Shown one piece after another: positions 32,890-46,539 of a DNA stretch of 64,000 bases. A model generated the notes under the pieces. The model had not been told where the DNA came from, did not search any database, and saw only the letters and a list, made by a program, of their open reading frames with translations. Position 1 is the first letter of the stretch, and each line of letters starts with the position of its first letter. Source of the stretch: Taenia hydatigena (Eukaryota; Platyhelminthes; Cestoda; Cyclophyllidea; Taeniidae); the NCBI GenBank assembly GCA_036345935.2, contig JADWOT020000003.1, positions 20,292,509-20,356,508 of the forward strand, read 5' to 3'. The position numbers and the translations under genes are program-made.

Positions 32890-35800
32890 TAGGATAGTTG
32901 GCACCCACTGTAGCTCATACCATACGTGTGCGGAATTGTACAAAATTAATTTCTTTCGCTGATTAAACCTTGCATGATTTCTCCTATTATTTTTACTGTA
33001 TTCTTGGGTTTTTCTGGGGTTTAACGACAATAGCTCAGACTGTCCAAGTACTAAATAACTTTTAGGAGGTGTGTGTCTTCCACAAGAAACCCATCAAACT
33101 CGTCCTAATATCTATGGAATTCATTCCCCTTTCTAAATCCAATTTAAACCTCGTGTCTTTCCCATCACCAAATTTCTGCTGGCTGAATGGGGAGTAGCTG
33201 TTTATTCCTCTGGTGAATTGGTAGAGAGGATGTCCACAATGTTTGAACCTCTTCTATCGTGGTTTATTTATTGTGTTCTTCCAAATGTTGCTGGTTAGGG
33301 TCTTTTAAAGGTATTTTTGAACGAATTCACGTAATCCCATTCTTCTCATTTATAACCATAACAATTCAATACTTTCATTTTCACAATTCTGTGGCATCAT
33401 TTTTAAGTCAAACATTCACCATTCCTGATTTACCTCGTAAACTTTGTAGCCCTTCATTCCTGTTGTCAGGACTTTTGCTTTTGTAACATGTAACAGGTTT
33501 CGCATTTCCGTTCGCAGGTTCCTTTGTAGTCATAGTAAATACCCATCGTTTGGGGAACTTAATCAGAAAGTAGTTACTTAGGGCTAAGTTTGTTGCCGAT
33601 GTAATCAAATGTAGCTATTGAACGGGTATTTGTGAATCCAATCCCCATTGCGTGAAGGTCTTGAGTCTCTTCGTCTGTGTTATGGTTGCGCTTGCTTATT
33701 CACTTCTTCACGGGATCGGACCATTATTGAAGCGACAACACAAACCGTAGTCGCACCTTTTGGGTGATGACTCGGTTTGGCGATGGGAATTTACCGTTAT
33801 AATCTAAGGAAATTGAGGGATTGTCACATCAGAAGGCTAGCCCCACATTAAAGCATTATAGCCCTTGCGCTTTTCTTGTGCAATATTTTCGTTTCTTTCC
33901 CCTCCACCTTTGGTTTCGAGCCCTTGGTCAAGGGGAATAAAGGGAGAAGAACATTCAGCTTTGTAGAGTATCGAGGTTTTACAACTTAAAACATTTTAAA
34001 GAGACCCAGCGCTCATATCCTTCCCGAGAGTTGATGGCTTCTGCTTGACCAAGAGGTTGGCATAATTCGACCTTTATTACCTCTTCGAGTATAGTTATGC
34101 TATGGGAGAACAAATCTATCACATCTGTCGTAGGCCTTTGGTAAACCTGCCTCACACCGTAGACTTGGTTTGAGTTTCTTGGCAGTACTAAGCCACGCTT
34201 TCGAGCACACTTAAAGTACAAGCGTTTAGCAGAGCGTAATAATGCCAAGTTAAACTATCATCTGCTTCATCGGCTCTCCCAAACAAACGCCTACGTCGAA
34301 TGGTATCATTAGGGCAAGAGCTCGACAGCCAATGTTACCTTCTATCCACCACAAGTGAAGGTAACTTAAGTTCCAGCAATAGCCCGTGACATTAGTGCAG
34401 TCTGAATAATTTAGCTATTCTGATTGGTAAAAAGATCCCTTCAAATTCCTTGCTTACTTGGGTCATTGTGGGCCATTGTGCCAGAATGTTTGTCAAAATC
34501 CCCTTCAAATCAGTCGTCCTGGAGCCTGATTGTTATTGGACAAAATCCCTTCTGCTAAGGCAGAAAGAATCAAAGATCCTATGGAACGCAGAAACTGCTA
34601 CGTTGGACTTCTATTCATACTAAATAATTTAAAGTTGAATTAAAAATATTTCCTGAGATAGACGCCGAAGTCCATCACTTTACCTCAGTCACAGGGGTTT
34701 GAATGCAAAGGATTTTACCTGAATCAGTCTAAGTATTGCATCTGAGTTTTGAATGAAAGGGTCATTGTTTGACTGTAGTCTCGTTGACTTGACAGCAAAT
34801 GAGAATTGTCCAAATCCTCTAAGAAGTAGCATCAACAATCCTTTTGAAGGTTGTTGATTTTAGCTGGTGTTGGTGGAACTCCAGCTTTCCCCCTTGTACC
34901 CCATGCATAACATGGCAATAGAGCCGTCCAGGTAAAACTTGCATGATTTGGAGCCTTCACAGTAACTCAAGAGTAGATGGACTAAGGTTCCGCAGTTAGG
35001 TCTCACTTGTCGGAACTCCGACTTATCCCGCACGTTTGTTCCGCCCTTTCATATGTGAATTGATGACTAAAGCAAGTCAAGTCTGTCTGACGGCATGAAC
35101 TGTGAACGACCACTGGAAAGGAAGCCACTAAACTGCTGGTTGTATTTATTTCCGCATTTTTGATGACCTCAAAATAAGCGAACGATTTTACCAATGTGAT
35201 GCCATTCAGCCAAGCTATTTTATGGGGAAGTGGGTAATATTCCTTTCATCATTTCCAACGAATAATTTATCAGTTGTTTCCGCGAAACTTGTTAAACCAT
35301 TTCACGGTGTCATGGAAGTTGAGTAGCATCTAGTCTGGCTACTTTGATCTGCATCGCCTTCCCTGCATGAGAATGAGCAGGTACGATGTCAGCTAGTTTG
35401 ATGTAATTCAGACTCAAATCAGTCCGCCAAGAGCAACATTGCTACTTGGCGAGACAGTACAGAAAGCCAAGGCTTGTATGAAACCTAGTAATTGCAATGT
35501 TACGGGACTGGACGAACGTATGATTGGGATGAATTTGTGAAGTTATAGTGGAAGATAGTTGAAGGACTCCAATACATTAGCTACATAGGTAACGTTTTTA
35601 CCTAAGAACTAAAAAGTACACGCAAGTCAAACTTCACCAATGATGTAGATTTCCGTCTAAATGATTGTTTTTTTTGTTGTGGTAAACGCCAACTTTCGGC
35701 ATGGTGCTATAAATCAAGTCAGAGGCGTCAGTGTGCGACATTTATTCGCGCCATTTTGGGTGGGACGCTTTATGCTTGCTTTGTTAGAGTTCAGTAAAGT

Positions 35801-38800
35801 TGTTTAGGTTACCTTATCGAAAGAAGTAGTAAAACAGTAACCTTGATCCAAAATTAAAAGAAATTTTTGCAACAGCCGAAAACATCATAGATGTCCCAAG
35901 GTGGTAGAGGGTTTAATGTCGCCCACCGTCAGCGGTGGAACTCAGCTCTGTCAAATGACCGGACAGGAAGGTTGGTGTCCTGCTGACCCATTCGCGAGGC
36001 AAGGCCTACTGAAGGGATACCGCCGGCTGTCACCAAACGACCGCAGTGGCACCACCTATGGCAAATCCGCCGTAGCGTCTCAGTGCACTACGACGCATAA
36101 ACAAAGCATGAGATCTTTGATAACCTGCCCTTATCTATTTCCATTTGTCTCATTCACTAACAAAAGATTGGGCCATAAGCGGCCAGATGTGATCTATACG
36201 GATGTGGGCGGAATTCACAAGCGGTCTCATCTTTTAAGGCAAATTATAACCCAAGATTTTATTAATTGCAGTGTTTAGAGATTTCATCATTTCGGTGCCG
36301 ATTTTGCTTCTGCGCATCAGTCGGCATTTTAGCCTTCATAATGCAAGGGATCCATTGCAGAAACTGGGGTTTGGTCTAAGAACCTGGCCCCTGTTTTAAC
36401 CATGCACCAACTAAATATAAGCTAAAATGATTGAAGGAATTGCTCATCCTAAAGCAACCATAAGCATCACGGTACCACCTTGTGGCCCAATGAAACCAAA
36501 GTTTTACAGTAGAAGTATTCTGCGTAAGTGTAAAATACCACAAACTATTTAGACACTTTAAAAAACTCATGTTCAGCATTACAGTACAATAAACAGGAAC
36601 CTCATGGCTAAGAGGAACACATCAATCCCCAAGAAGGAAATGTTCCTTAAACACTCTGACCTCTATTCATTGTCGCCGCCTAAGACATGCTCTTGTCCTA
36701 CTCATGCGGTCGTTGTAAGAGCAGGAAGACTGCAGTGGAAAGGAAAAACACTGAGTGAGTTGGTATTGACTCAGTTTTACACTTGTGCCTCTTAAAAAAA
36801 GGGCTATTAAAATTGTGCCTTAGAATAAACCTCTGCGGCTCTTTGTAATATCTCGAGCGTGAAGAGCGTCGACAGCTTAAGAAAATAATTTTGATGGCAA
36901 AATTGGTGGGTCGTTCAACTTACAAAGCTAAAAGATCCCTGTAAAGGTTACGATTGGCTTATTCATTAAAAGTGTCGGGACTCACAACCTACTTTAAATT
37001 AACTCCCATAAGCAAGTGTGGAGGAATTTTTTGGTCATGGTCATAATCACGGCCTAGGTTTCCTAGGCATATTTTTGTGCAAGATATCTGGACACTCAAT
37101 GCCACCAGCTTGTGCGGCAAATAGCCTAGTCCATAAGTAGGCTTTGCTGGCTTCACGCTTGGCATGCTATTCCATTGAGAAACCAAATGGTATCAATCTA
37201 CCTGGATAACAAAAATTCCAAAAGTGACATTTTTACTTATTGCCAACGACTGGAACTGTGGCAGTTCTAATTTTCCTCACTAAAAAAATACCTTTGACGT
37301 AAAGGTGGTCATGCCCTTACATAGCATCAATCGAGTCTCACTTTTGAGTCTTTATTTCTGTATTCTTCTTTTGTTTATAAATGATTGAAGCCCTATCGTC
37401 TGTGATTTCGACAGTATGTGATGATTGGACGGGAAATGAGATTTTATTGCCACTGGAACGGCGTGCAACAAGCCAAGAACCCACCTCACTCTGAATGGCT
37501 GAAAAGCTACCGAGTGAAGGATGTGGATGGAATTCAAATAGCAAAAAGGAAGCCCTTTCCAGTCAAGGTTTTCGTTTCAAGCACACAAAGATTTTTAGGC
37601 TGACGTATTCAGTGTGGTTTAGCTGCCCAGACGCACCAGATTCTCCTCTTGTCTAGTTCGATCATATGAAAGTCGACATGGGGCACGCTTATTCCTATAC
37701 CAAATAAAATTTATGCTGCACGTGGCTGAGGTCAAGTCTGTTTTGCATCCACCAGCTTGGTCTTGGGTCGTTTCATCTGTGTGGCTCACTTCATCCGTTG
37801 GTGCCTCAAGTTCCTTTCGCTACTTCGTTGGCTTATTAATAAAATCAGATTTTTACCTTTAAAATGACTTCTTACAATCCAAACTAGTCTAAAATTTTGG
37901 AAGTTTAATTGGAATCGTCTCCAAAACAGACAAGATTATTGGCACGAAGGCACCAGAATCCAGATCACCTTTATTTGACAAGCTAAAGCAGAATTTGTTC
38001 GAGACGAGTAGAAGGAAGTGATCAACTTCGGCTATGAAGACCAATTGGGTGGTAAAATTCGCCACGTCCTGACCGGTAACAGGCGAAACAATTGAGCCGA
38101 AAAACACTGCAGCGCAAGGGCTTAGAAATAGTATTTTGGCATCACTAAATCTTTAAAAGCACCAATAATTGGTGGCACTAATTCATTTTAGTGGAAACTT
38201 ATTGAAAATGATGTGACAGCCACCGCAGAGCTGCGGAGTCAGGCCATCACTTTGGATTGGACTTCCAACACCGCTGCACAAGCTGATGGCTGAGCGGCTT
38301 TCTGTATCAGTTGCTCCGATGCTCTCCAAATGGATCCACACAAACCGTGCAGAATAATTTGACTTTTATAAGTACTAAACAGATTTTAGTTCAAGCAACA
38401 TGATGTCGAAGTGTCCTCCACGCAGATGTCCTGGAGAAATTACGCAAGAGGGCGGCTTGAGTTGAAAATTATTCAAAAATAGAGAAATAAAATGCGCAAA
38501 AGCTTTGCACACATCAAAGCAATGCTCAAGGGACTCTGGTCAATGACTAAAAAACTAGCATTTAAGAGGTTTAAGAGGAGAATCTGCAAGAGGATGAGAG
38601 ATGTCCAAAATCGCCAATGAGTGTCCTGTGCTATCTTACAGTTCCCCGTGTCAATAATAAAAGTGTCAGATAAGTTTGCCTGATGCAGTCTGACGGGCAG
38701 GCAGAGTTAGCGGAAGACCCGATTGAATGAAAGTTGGCGCTTAGAAGTTCTGCCTAAGCAGTATTCGCACCAGACAGGTCTCGAAGGTTGAAACGAATGG

Positions 38801-41800
38801 AATGGCTGATGACTTTGAATATTTCGACGCTAACAAGTTAGATGAGAATATTTTCATGCCCCATACAACTTTTACCAGACCTTAAAATTTCCACTTTCAT
38901 TGCAGCCTTAATCTTATTAAGAGTGAAATGTGTGTATGAAAGGTGCTGGACTTGACGTGATTTCATTATAATCGTGTTTGATTTTACTGAGAAAAATTGT
39001 TCACGCACTTAACTAAGTGAATATTCATTATGCTTCCATCTTAAGGGCAGAAATCTACGCAACTCTCCTAAGCACCTGGGTCTGATGTCCAACCATTTGG
39101 AGGGTTAATGGACATGCCCTTAGGATGGTTTTATGTGCTTGGTTTTAATTATTCCATCGATTGAATGTCTTTCCACTCTGCTCCCTGAGATCCACAACAA
39201 GTTATCTTTCACTTTACCGCCCAAGGTACACGGAGTCCCATCACGCGATGTAAAGGAAAGTACTAAGGATTCTTGTTTTTGCTCTTCACTTCACATGAAG
39301 TAAATAGGAACACATAATTGGTGTAATGATGGGGGACCAAATTTAAATGGTCCTGCCCCTGAGACCTTGGCGACGCAACTAATGGTCACAGCACACATAA
39401 GTCCTTTGTTGTCTACTTTGAGCCAAATAATAACAAATATCTAAGAGTAGCCATGACGAGAGTTGATGCACGCCTTCCAAGGTACGTCAGAAAACAAACG
39501 ACAAGTCCAAGGGTGAAACACACGCGTCTGACGCAAATAATGCTCTGTATATCCGACTAATTAAGAAGTTTGATATCTAAAGAGATTCTTATTAAACGCC
39601 TTGAAGCATTCTCCATTTATGTGACGCAACAACGAAAGGTATTTACATTCTAGTTTTCGAGTTTAAATGGAGTTAATCGGTGAAGGGACTGCACTAGGTG
39701 GCAATGCTAATGAACATAATAAAACCTTTCAACACAAACTGACCTCCACCTGGGTGGTTAGAACTAACGAGCACCTACCACAGTAAGTCACAAAGTACGG
39801 TGAGAGAATATTTGCTTTTAGGCGGTCGACTTGAACCCGAAAACTACATTTAACCTACCTTTGCACCCTCACTATGCTTCGCGCTAACAGAATCGTTTTA
39901 ATGTATCTAAAGCAAGAAACGTTTCACTGGAAATCAGGCATATCTTTTTTTAACTTCTAATCACCTTTTGCGCCAGTATGCCACTTTCCGATTGTGTTGC
40001 TCACTTTAAACTCTGCGCATCGCTTTAGGGGAATGGTAATTAAAACCTTGTGGATCGTACATGAACAGGAAATCTCTTTTGTCAAAAACTCTCTTGTACT
40101 CATCACTTTTGGGCAGATCTTATGAATTACAGCCACAATCGCCACCTCGAGACACTGTTTAAGGTGTGTCATGTAGCGCTGACGCCGGCTGACGTTAAGA
40201 GCGCCGAAGCTGGCTGTGACGGTTCGGTCCCCGCCCCCTGATGGCGCTATTTCCGGGTCTGCTGATGCTTTGAACAATTACTGCCGTTATCTTTGCCGAG
40301 GGTTCACTGGGTGGAGAGATTAAGTGTGGAGGGTTACCACCTGTTCCGGCACCTTTGCTTGCTTACTATGAGTCGCGGTTGACTAAAATGATGTCTCTCA
40401 TCAGTCAGAAAGTTATTTTTTTAACTATTACACTCTGATGAATAGCAAAAAGTCATCTAAAAGCTAAAAAATCATACTTTGAAGTTTCTGTGTTGTTTGC
40501 TCATACCAAAAAGATTTAAAAGTTGGCTGCAATGAAGAGCAAAGTCATTTGTCGTGCATGTGAAAGCAAATTGCTGGTTCAGCCTGAACATTCCCTTCTT
40601 TGAAATCTCAAAACGAGTCGTTCTAACCTATAAAACGGTGGGCTCAAAACACTCAAGTTACAAGCAACTTCTTATGGTCGCACAATGATCACAGTCCTAT
40701 ACTGATATTACGGAGTCGTCGCATAGACTTTCGCCGTTGACTTGTAAATAACTCCTAATTCCTGGCTATTCCTGTCACCAAGACATGCTTAAAAATGAAT
40801 ACTATAACCTTTTATCAATTTAGGAAAGTAGCCGGATTGGGATGGAGGATTTTTATGATGGCGATGGTGTACCGCCATTTTGCAACATTGCACCTCTCGA
40901 ACGCCCATCATCCCATCCATCCAAGCAAAAATATTTGTGGGACAGGGTTCGCCTTTTTCGTCACATTTTACATGGTACCAACTGGTCTATTATATCAGAT
41001 GGCGCATGACGGTTTCAGATCAGCCGCAGTTTTAGTTATCCCGCCGTCCAGCGTGCTTTAACTTTGCGAACGTCTGAAGACCCATCCTGGTGAATATATT
41101 TCAACTACACACTGTTGTGAGGAGTTTGCTCCTCCGATGGTTTTTTTGAGCATGCTGCCTTCACAATACAGGCAGGTGCAGCCCCGCACTCCGGCGATTT
41201 CCAAAACAGATTTTTAAATGATATTCCTTGGGTGTTAGAGATAACGAGCATTTCAGGTGCTTATTGTAGGTTGCTGCATTGCCTGAACTTATTGACAATC
41301 TTTTAGTGATAAGTTCTTATCCCTTGATTGTTTTGAGGCAAGTGGTAATGAAGATGCCTAATTTTTTTCGAAAGCTAACAGTCTGCGGCCGTAGATTACA
41401 TGGCGCCGTTCTGGATCACCTTTTGTCAGCGGTGAAGTCTTGGGGAAATACTTCGCCATGCGGTTTCACTGGTTTGTTTATGAACCCCCTTGACTAACGT
41501 CGTCCTCCAAACGCAAATTTCCTCACGCGTCCAATGCCCGAAAACACGAAAACAGCGGCAGTAGGATGGGTCACCATGACGTAATTTACGGATTTGATTA
41601 AAATTACCTAAAAATGTTCTTGGCTCTCAGACGTCAGAAACGTAAATTTTAGACACAACTTCAGCATTCGCATCTTGTTTTTGCGTCACACATTTCATCT
41701 TCAAAGACGATTTATGCGTTCATCTAATTGCACCGAAGGAAAAGGCGATGTAATTAATCAACTCGTCTAAACTGTCGACTCAGTCTTCCATTTCAACAGT

Positions 41801-42600
41801 TGATTGCAGTAACCACATTTTTAGATTATACGAAGAGTACTTACAACCTGCGAGGTGGTGTTGAACGTCAGAAAGGCGTCTTTGTGTTTAGCTGGTATGG
41901 CTGCTGGCCGGATATGGTGGGTCGAGCGACGACGAATAATTTTGAGGTGTATCCGTTGCCTGCACTTTGAATGGTTATTGGGTAATATTCAATCGTCGGG
42001 GTTTATCCGTCAGAGTAACTGGCCATTTCTTTTTTATTTATCTCGACAGGCCGGCTGATCGAATGCTGGGGCGATGAAATATCGCTGACATAAAGCCACC
42101 AAGTTAAATCCCTTATTTGTTCCATTGTTTCTGTGCTTCAAATTTGAAAAGTCCTCCCAAAATACATTACTATATAATGGCACTCAACTAAACTTTTTAA
42201 CAAATTTTTTGCAAGAAATCGGTCACTTGTAGTCCATGTCCTTTTTGCAGTGTTCATTGCGATAAATTCATCTCCTCTGCTGACATGCTTGTCAGAAGCT
42301 AATAACGAGTCTGTGAGCCTTGAGAGTTTGAACTAATACACCTTAGAGACCTGACTTGCAGTTCCTTCATTAAGGCCACGTATCACTAGCAATAACATTT
42401 CCGCTTTTGTACACTTGAGAATAAAATATCAAAAGCGATACCATGGAGTATTCATAGCTTAATTTTTTACTGTTTTCCTTTTAAAGTAAGATTTTGAGTC
42501 ACTCTATGAAAGGAAATAAAGCGTTTATACAACTATGTACCACTGCCTTAATAACGAGCCTGGGATAACACATTTGCCCATCATTTGGCAAGTGGTGCAT
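32890..42600. other. Long gene-poor region with unplaced degenerate repeats
   Basis: No exon chain with conserved motifs was found. The ORF at 35901-36278 sits in a GC-rich patch (35890-36110) but has no recognised domain or splice partners. The stretch 33990-34110 read on the minus strand resembles 43770-43880 in block order, suggesting a decayed dispersed repeat. The rest is AT-rich single-copy-looking sequence. Confidence 0.4.
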
Positions 42601-42604
42601 TTTT

Positions 42605-42783
42605 AATGCGTCAAGTGTTCGTTCAACCCTCGGCTTTGGCAATGGGCCATGGAGGGGCTCTGCTATTGCGTCTGTTATCCGGCCCATGCCAGTAGTGTCA
42701 AGCCCTTCTCTACGTTGAAAATACATATTCTGCATTAGAACTATCCCTTCTTTTATCTTCCGGAAAGTTTCGAGGACTATAAT
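42605..42783 (+). repeat. Strongly diverged LTR-A copy
   Basis: GTTCGTTCAACCCTCGG, GCCCATGCCAGTAG, CTCTACGTTGAAAATACATA, TTCTGCATTAG and CCCTTCTTTTATCTTCCG follow LTR-A block order. About 100 bp to its left resembles TRIM internal sequence. Confidence 0.45.
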
Positions 42784-42799
42784 GGTACATTTGAACTGA

Positions 42800-45730
42800 C
42801 TGCGCAATGCTCTTGATGCTCAAGCTATTCGATGCATTAGTCGTCCGTTCTTGTTTCGACTTGGAAAGTGTTAAGAGTTCCTATTTAGGAAGCATTAATG
42901 GATACGGAATGACATTATAATTTAGCTGTAATTCTATCAAGAAACAAACGAAAAAGCGTCTATAACCCATTCTCTCCTTAGCTTTAGACTACTCCATCAA
43001 CTTTGTTTTTCTGTCATATTTCACCGCATTTAGCCATTGTTAGATTTTCTCTTAAAAGTGTCGCTCCTGCCGAATACCTCAAACATCGTGCGGTAAAAGG
43101 CAGGGATTGCTACATTTTGCCTAGTTATTTAGAAAATGTTTATTTATTTGGTGTTTTCAGTCTTGGCAGTGTTAACTATCGTTCTTATTTGTAAGAACGT
43201 AAGCAAGCCTTGCCGAACGGACGACGACACCACGTTAGTATTACATTTCGCGTCAGCGAGCAACCCACCCAGCATGGGACATGCAGGTAAAGTGAAATAG
43301 ACGTCTTCGTTTACCCACATGCTGGTTGGCTGTTTTGCAAGTGAGGTTGTTCAATCTAAAGGAAGGTGAGTGCTGTTGTTTGTCCTCCCAGGTTTAATCA
43401 TTCTGTTGTAATTTAGGCTATGGGTCAATTAGAGGATTGTAGAATAAATTAATAGGCCAATTTCATCGCATCCAGGAGATAGACTAAGCGTTCCTCGGTA
43501 AAGTGGAAAGGGAGAATAGTAAGGACTTCCCAAGTTAATTACAGGGTTAAATTAATCCTGCAGCAGAAATCCATGGAGTGAGTGGCACACGCTTGAATGT
43601 AAACAGTCATATTTTCGATATGAAGGCGTATGATTTGCTCGGTGCCTCTCTCTTTCACCTCATTCTTCATGCCCTTGAAATGAGCAGACCGGTTGAATGA
43701 GGGCACCGTTTATTTGGGTGGCGTTATAAAGGGCGCCCAATGGATTGCGTTTACAGGAGTTTGGAGCTTGTCTCCTCCTCGGGTTTGATGGCCTCATAGC
43801 GGTCACAAGGTGCAAATTTAGCGACTGCCTCTCGTCTAAAAGGCACCTTAAAACTAACGTGCGTCGCAAGTGATCCAGTTGTTCATGAGTCTTCCTCTCT
43901 CTTACCTCAAGAATTAAATGATTTCGCACGTTGGGACTAGGTTTATGAACAACTTAAAAGTTGCTAATTTATAGCTGTCCATAGCATGCTTGCTTGAATA
44001 AGAAATGCTTCAAATTTCATGCTAGAAGTAAGTTTGGCAGATTGCATAGATTTACAATGAATTTTAATATCCTTATTGATCCGTACAGTGTATAGTTTAA
44101 GGCCGTGTATGATATAGTATATCAAGTTAATGGCCTCCATAGCTTGCTGGTCCATGCGCACTCTTCTGTTCAAAATTTGCATTACCATTTTGCATAAATG
44201 TGGCTGAATGCCGTTGATGAAAATTGCGCTTTCCTTCCTCAATGCATGGGCTTAATGGCATAAACTTTGGACTTTAACAATCTGAAAGAAAAAGTTTCGA
44301 TGGTGGTGATCCACATGACCTGACTGAATTGTATCTTAAGGTTGGTGTACACATTCATGTCGTACAATTTAGGCACAAAAAATGGGTTTCCACGTCGCAA
44401 TGGCAAGCATTATTAACTGCTATCGCCTGACTAACCATGTTTTTGAAAAATAATGATTCAATGGTGTCTTCAGCCTAAAATACGCGACAAAGAGTAACAC
44501 ATTGTGGATGCATTTTTTTCTCAACAATCACTCGCGGTTGTCATGAGCCCCAAAAACAACAATTTTGTTGATTAATCAAGTTATTAAGATGGCACTGAGC
44601 CTCACCGCCAAAAAATGCTCCAGAACAAAAATTCGCGTCTACTTTTTGCTGTTCCAGAATCCATTTAGCGAACTCTTCACTGTGCTACAGTTCTTGGATC
44701 AGTTAGACTTTGTAAGCACTAAGATGCCGATCGTTCTTGAGAATACGCTGTGAAGGGCGTCTCGAATTGTCCAAGTCTTGACGACGGTGTTGAATGAATG
44801 TCTCTGGACTTGCAGCAACACTCTTACGAAACGCCTTAATGGTTTGCGTTTAGCGACCTGTTTAAGGATGGTTAGAGTGTTTAAGGTCACCAAGTGATCC
44901 AGTCTCTTCACAATTTATAAAGTTAAATCACTATTCGACCATATTTTTTTGAAAGCTGCGAGATGTAGCCGCTGAGCCTTTGTTATTTTAAGATGCGACT
45001 AAAAAATGATTGCGCTTGTGGGCTACAATTTTTATAACTCCATACTGTCAGTAATCGTGCTGTCTTTTTTGTTGCAAACATTTTACCGCTAAGATGGCGT
45101 GAACGCAATTCCTGCAGGAATTGTGGAACATCCTTTATATCAACAGGGTGCAGAGTTGCCGGCTTAGCAACTAGCAACCGTCTCACACTCCAATCATGCT
45201 ATCCTCTCGGACTAAGTAGACAAAAGTGGTCTGAAAGAATGCTCGTAACGCGACGTGGATGCAAGCTTCAACATATGTAGTTTACATACGACAAGGCGGA
45301 TGAATGGATTGAATTTGCACACATGCCATTGCTTATCAACTCATGTGTTGAACCCGTGAGAACGCGGACACTTCAATCCCCACAGGCCCGGCCCGCTGAG
45401 TCTGCACGGATTGTACGCACGCCTTGCGGTGTGGCATGCAGCCCATTCTAGTAACCTTCCAAACCTTTCATACGCTCTTTGAAAAACTTTGGCATTTTTC
45501 GACTGCAGAGAAAACTCAGAACTCTGCAATGTGCTCTTCCATTGTATTGCATCTGGAAGCAATCTAAAAACTCATCGATTTCGGCTTCTATTCTTTGTTC
45601 AAAGAATGTTTGACTAGTACCTTCCATTTGCTATTGTGTGGGTGCTCTAAGTGCGGGATTAATTTAACTTGTAATCTTTTTAGTAAAAGCGCAATACATG
45701 CCTGTTTGAGTGGACCTTTTGGGTGAGAGG
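42800..45730. other. Repeat-derived intergenic sequence, unassigned
   Basis: Two short related stretches (43770-43900 and 44800-44900, minus strand) share a GATCACTTG-containing block and read as fragments of broken frames. They look like remnants of one dispersed repeat. No intact gene is visible. Confidence 0.35.
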
Positions 45731-45739
45731 TCAGTAAAT

Positions 45740-45895
45740 ACGAGCCTGATCCCTGGGGAGGAGAACTGTGAAACATTATAACCACGATCCACTCTCTACT
45801 CTTCTTATAACACCACACAATAAAAGATGTCTTTAGCAGGCCAGTAGGCTTGTTCTCAGGATTTTGGAACAGCGGTGGAGGAGAGAAGCATCGAA
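45740..45895 (+). repeat. LTR end with primer-site-like sequence (possible 5' LTR of the Gypsy relic)
   Basis: An AATAAAAGATGTC-type signal precedes a boundary near 45871, followed by GCGGTGGAGGAGAGAAGC, which resembles the sequence after the TRIM 5' LTRs at 29968 and 59272. It is related to 48650-48840. The start is not defined. Confidence 0.4.
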
Positions 45896-46539
45896 CCTCC
45901 CTCATGAGTGGCAGTACTGACGGACCTTCCCCATTCGAAAAGTGGCTTGAATTTCGCTAAGATTAACCTCGGACTTAACCCTCGGCATTAAATTAGCGCT
46001 TCAGATATTACACGCTCTCCCCTGAAACTAATTCTCGCCTGCCGTAGAGATCGACATAACCTCGGACACATTAGCTCAACTCGTCATCGATCAAGAAGGA
46101 CGTCCATGTCACTTCCTTTTTTACTCTGGAGTGGATAGGTGAATAGTGAATCGATTAGCAGATGAAGAGGAAATGCAATTAGAGGGAAGTGGGAGTAGTC
46201 ACAAGCTGATATGGGCTAGGAAACCTGAATTGTTAAATTTCACATAACCCAAAAAATCGTTTTGAATGCAATTCTTGGTACTGATTCTACACACAAGATT
46301 AAACTTGTCCCTAATTTTGCTGAAGACACCTTATCCTTGCACCAAAGCACCACAGTCCGACAGCCCTTTCACTACCTAAACAAAGCGTCTATGATGTTTG
46401 CGGCATCCCACTCAAAGCCCCAGCTCTACCTATATACAACCTAGGCAACGTCACCGACAAATTAAAGAAAGAGCTTTGGGAGTCACTGCTGAAGTATACG
46501 AATACATCTCCATGATGGTGTTATTCCAGAAAAAAACAA

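Noticed and set aside
35901..36278. 125-residue ORF in a GC-rich patch
   Set aside because: No recognised motif, no splice partners and no poly(A) signal; it is not supported as a gene.
40215..40240. tRNA-like B-box (GGTTCGGTCCC)
   Set aside because: No matching A-box or cloverleaf can be drawn around it.
43200..43335. Imperfect inverted repeat around CCAGCATG/CATGCTGG
   Set aside because: Arms are short and interrupted; no transposase, target duplication or second copy supports a DNA transposon.
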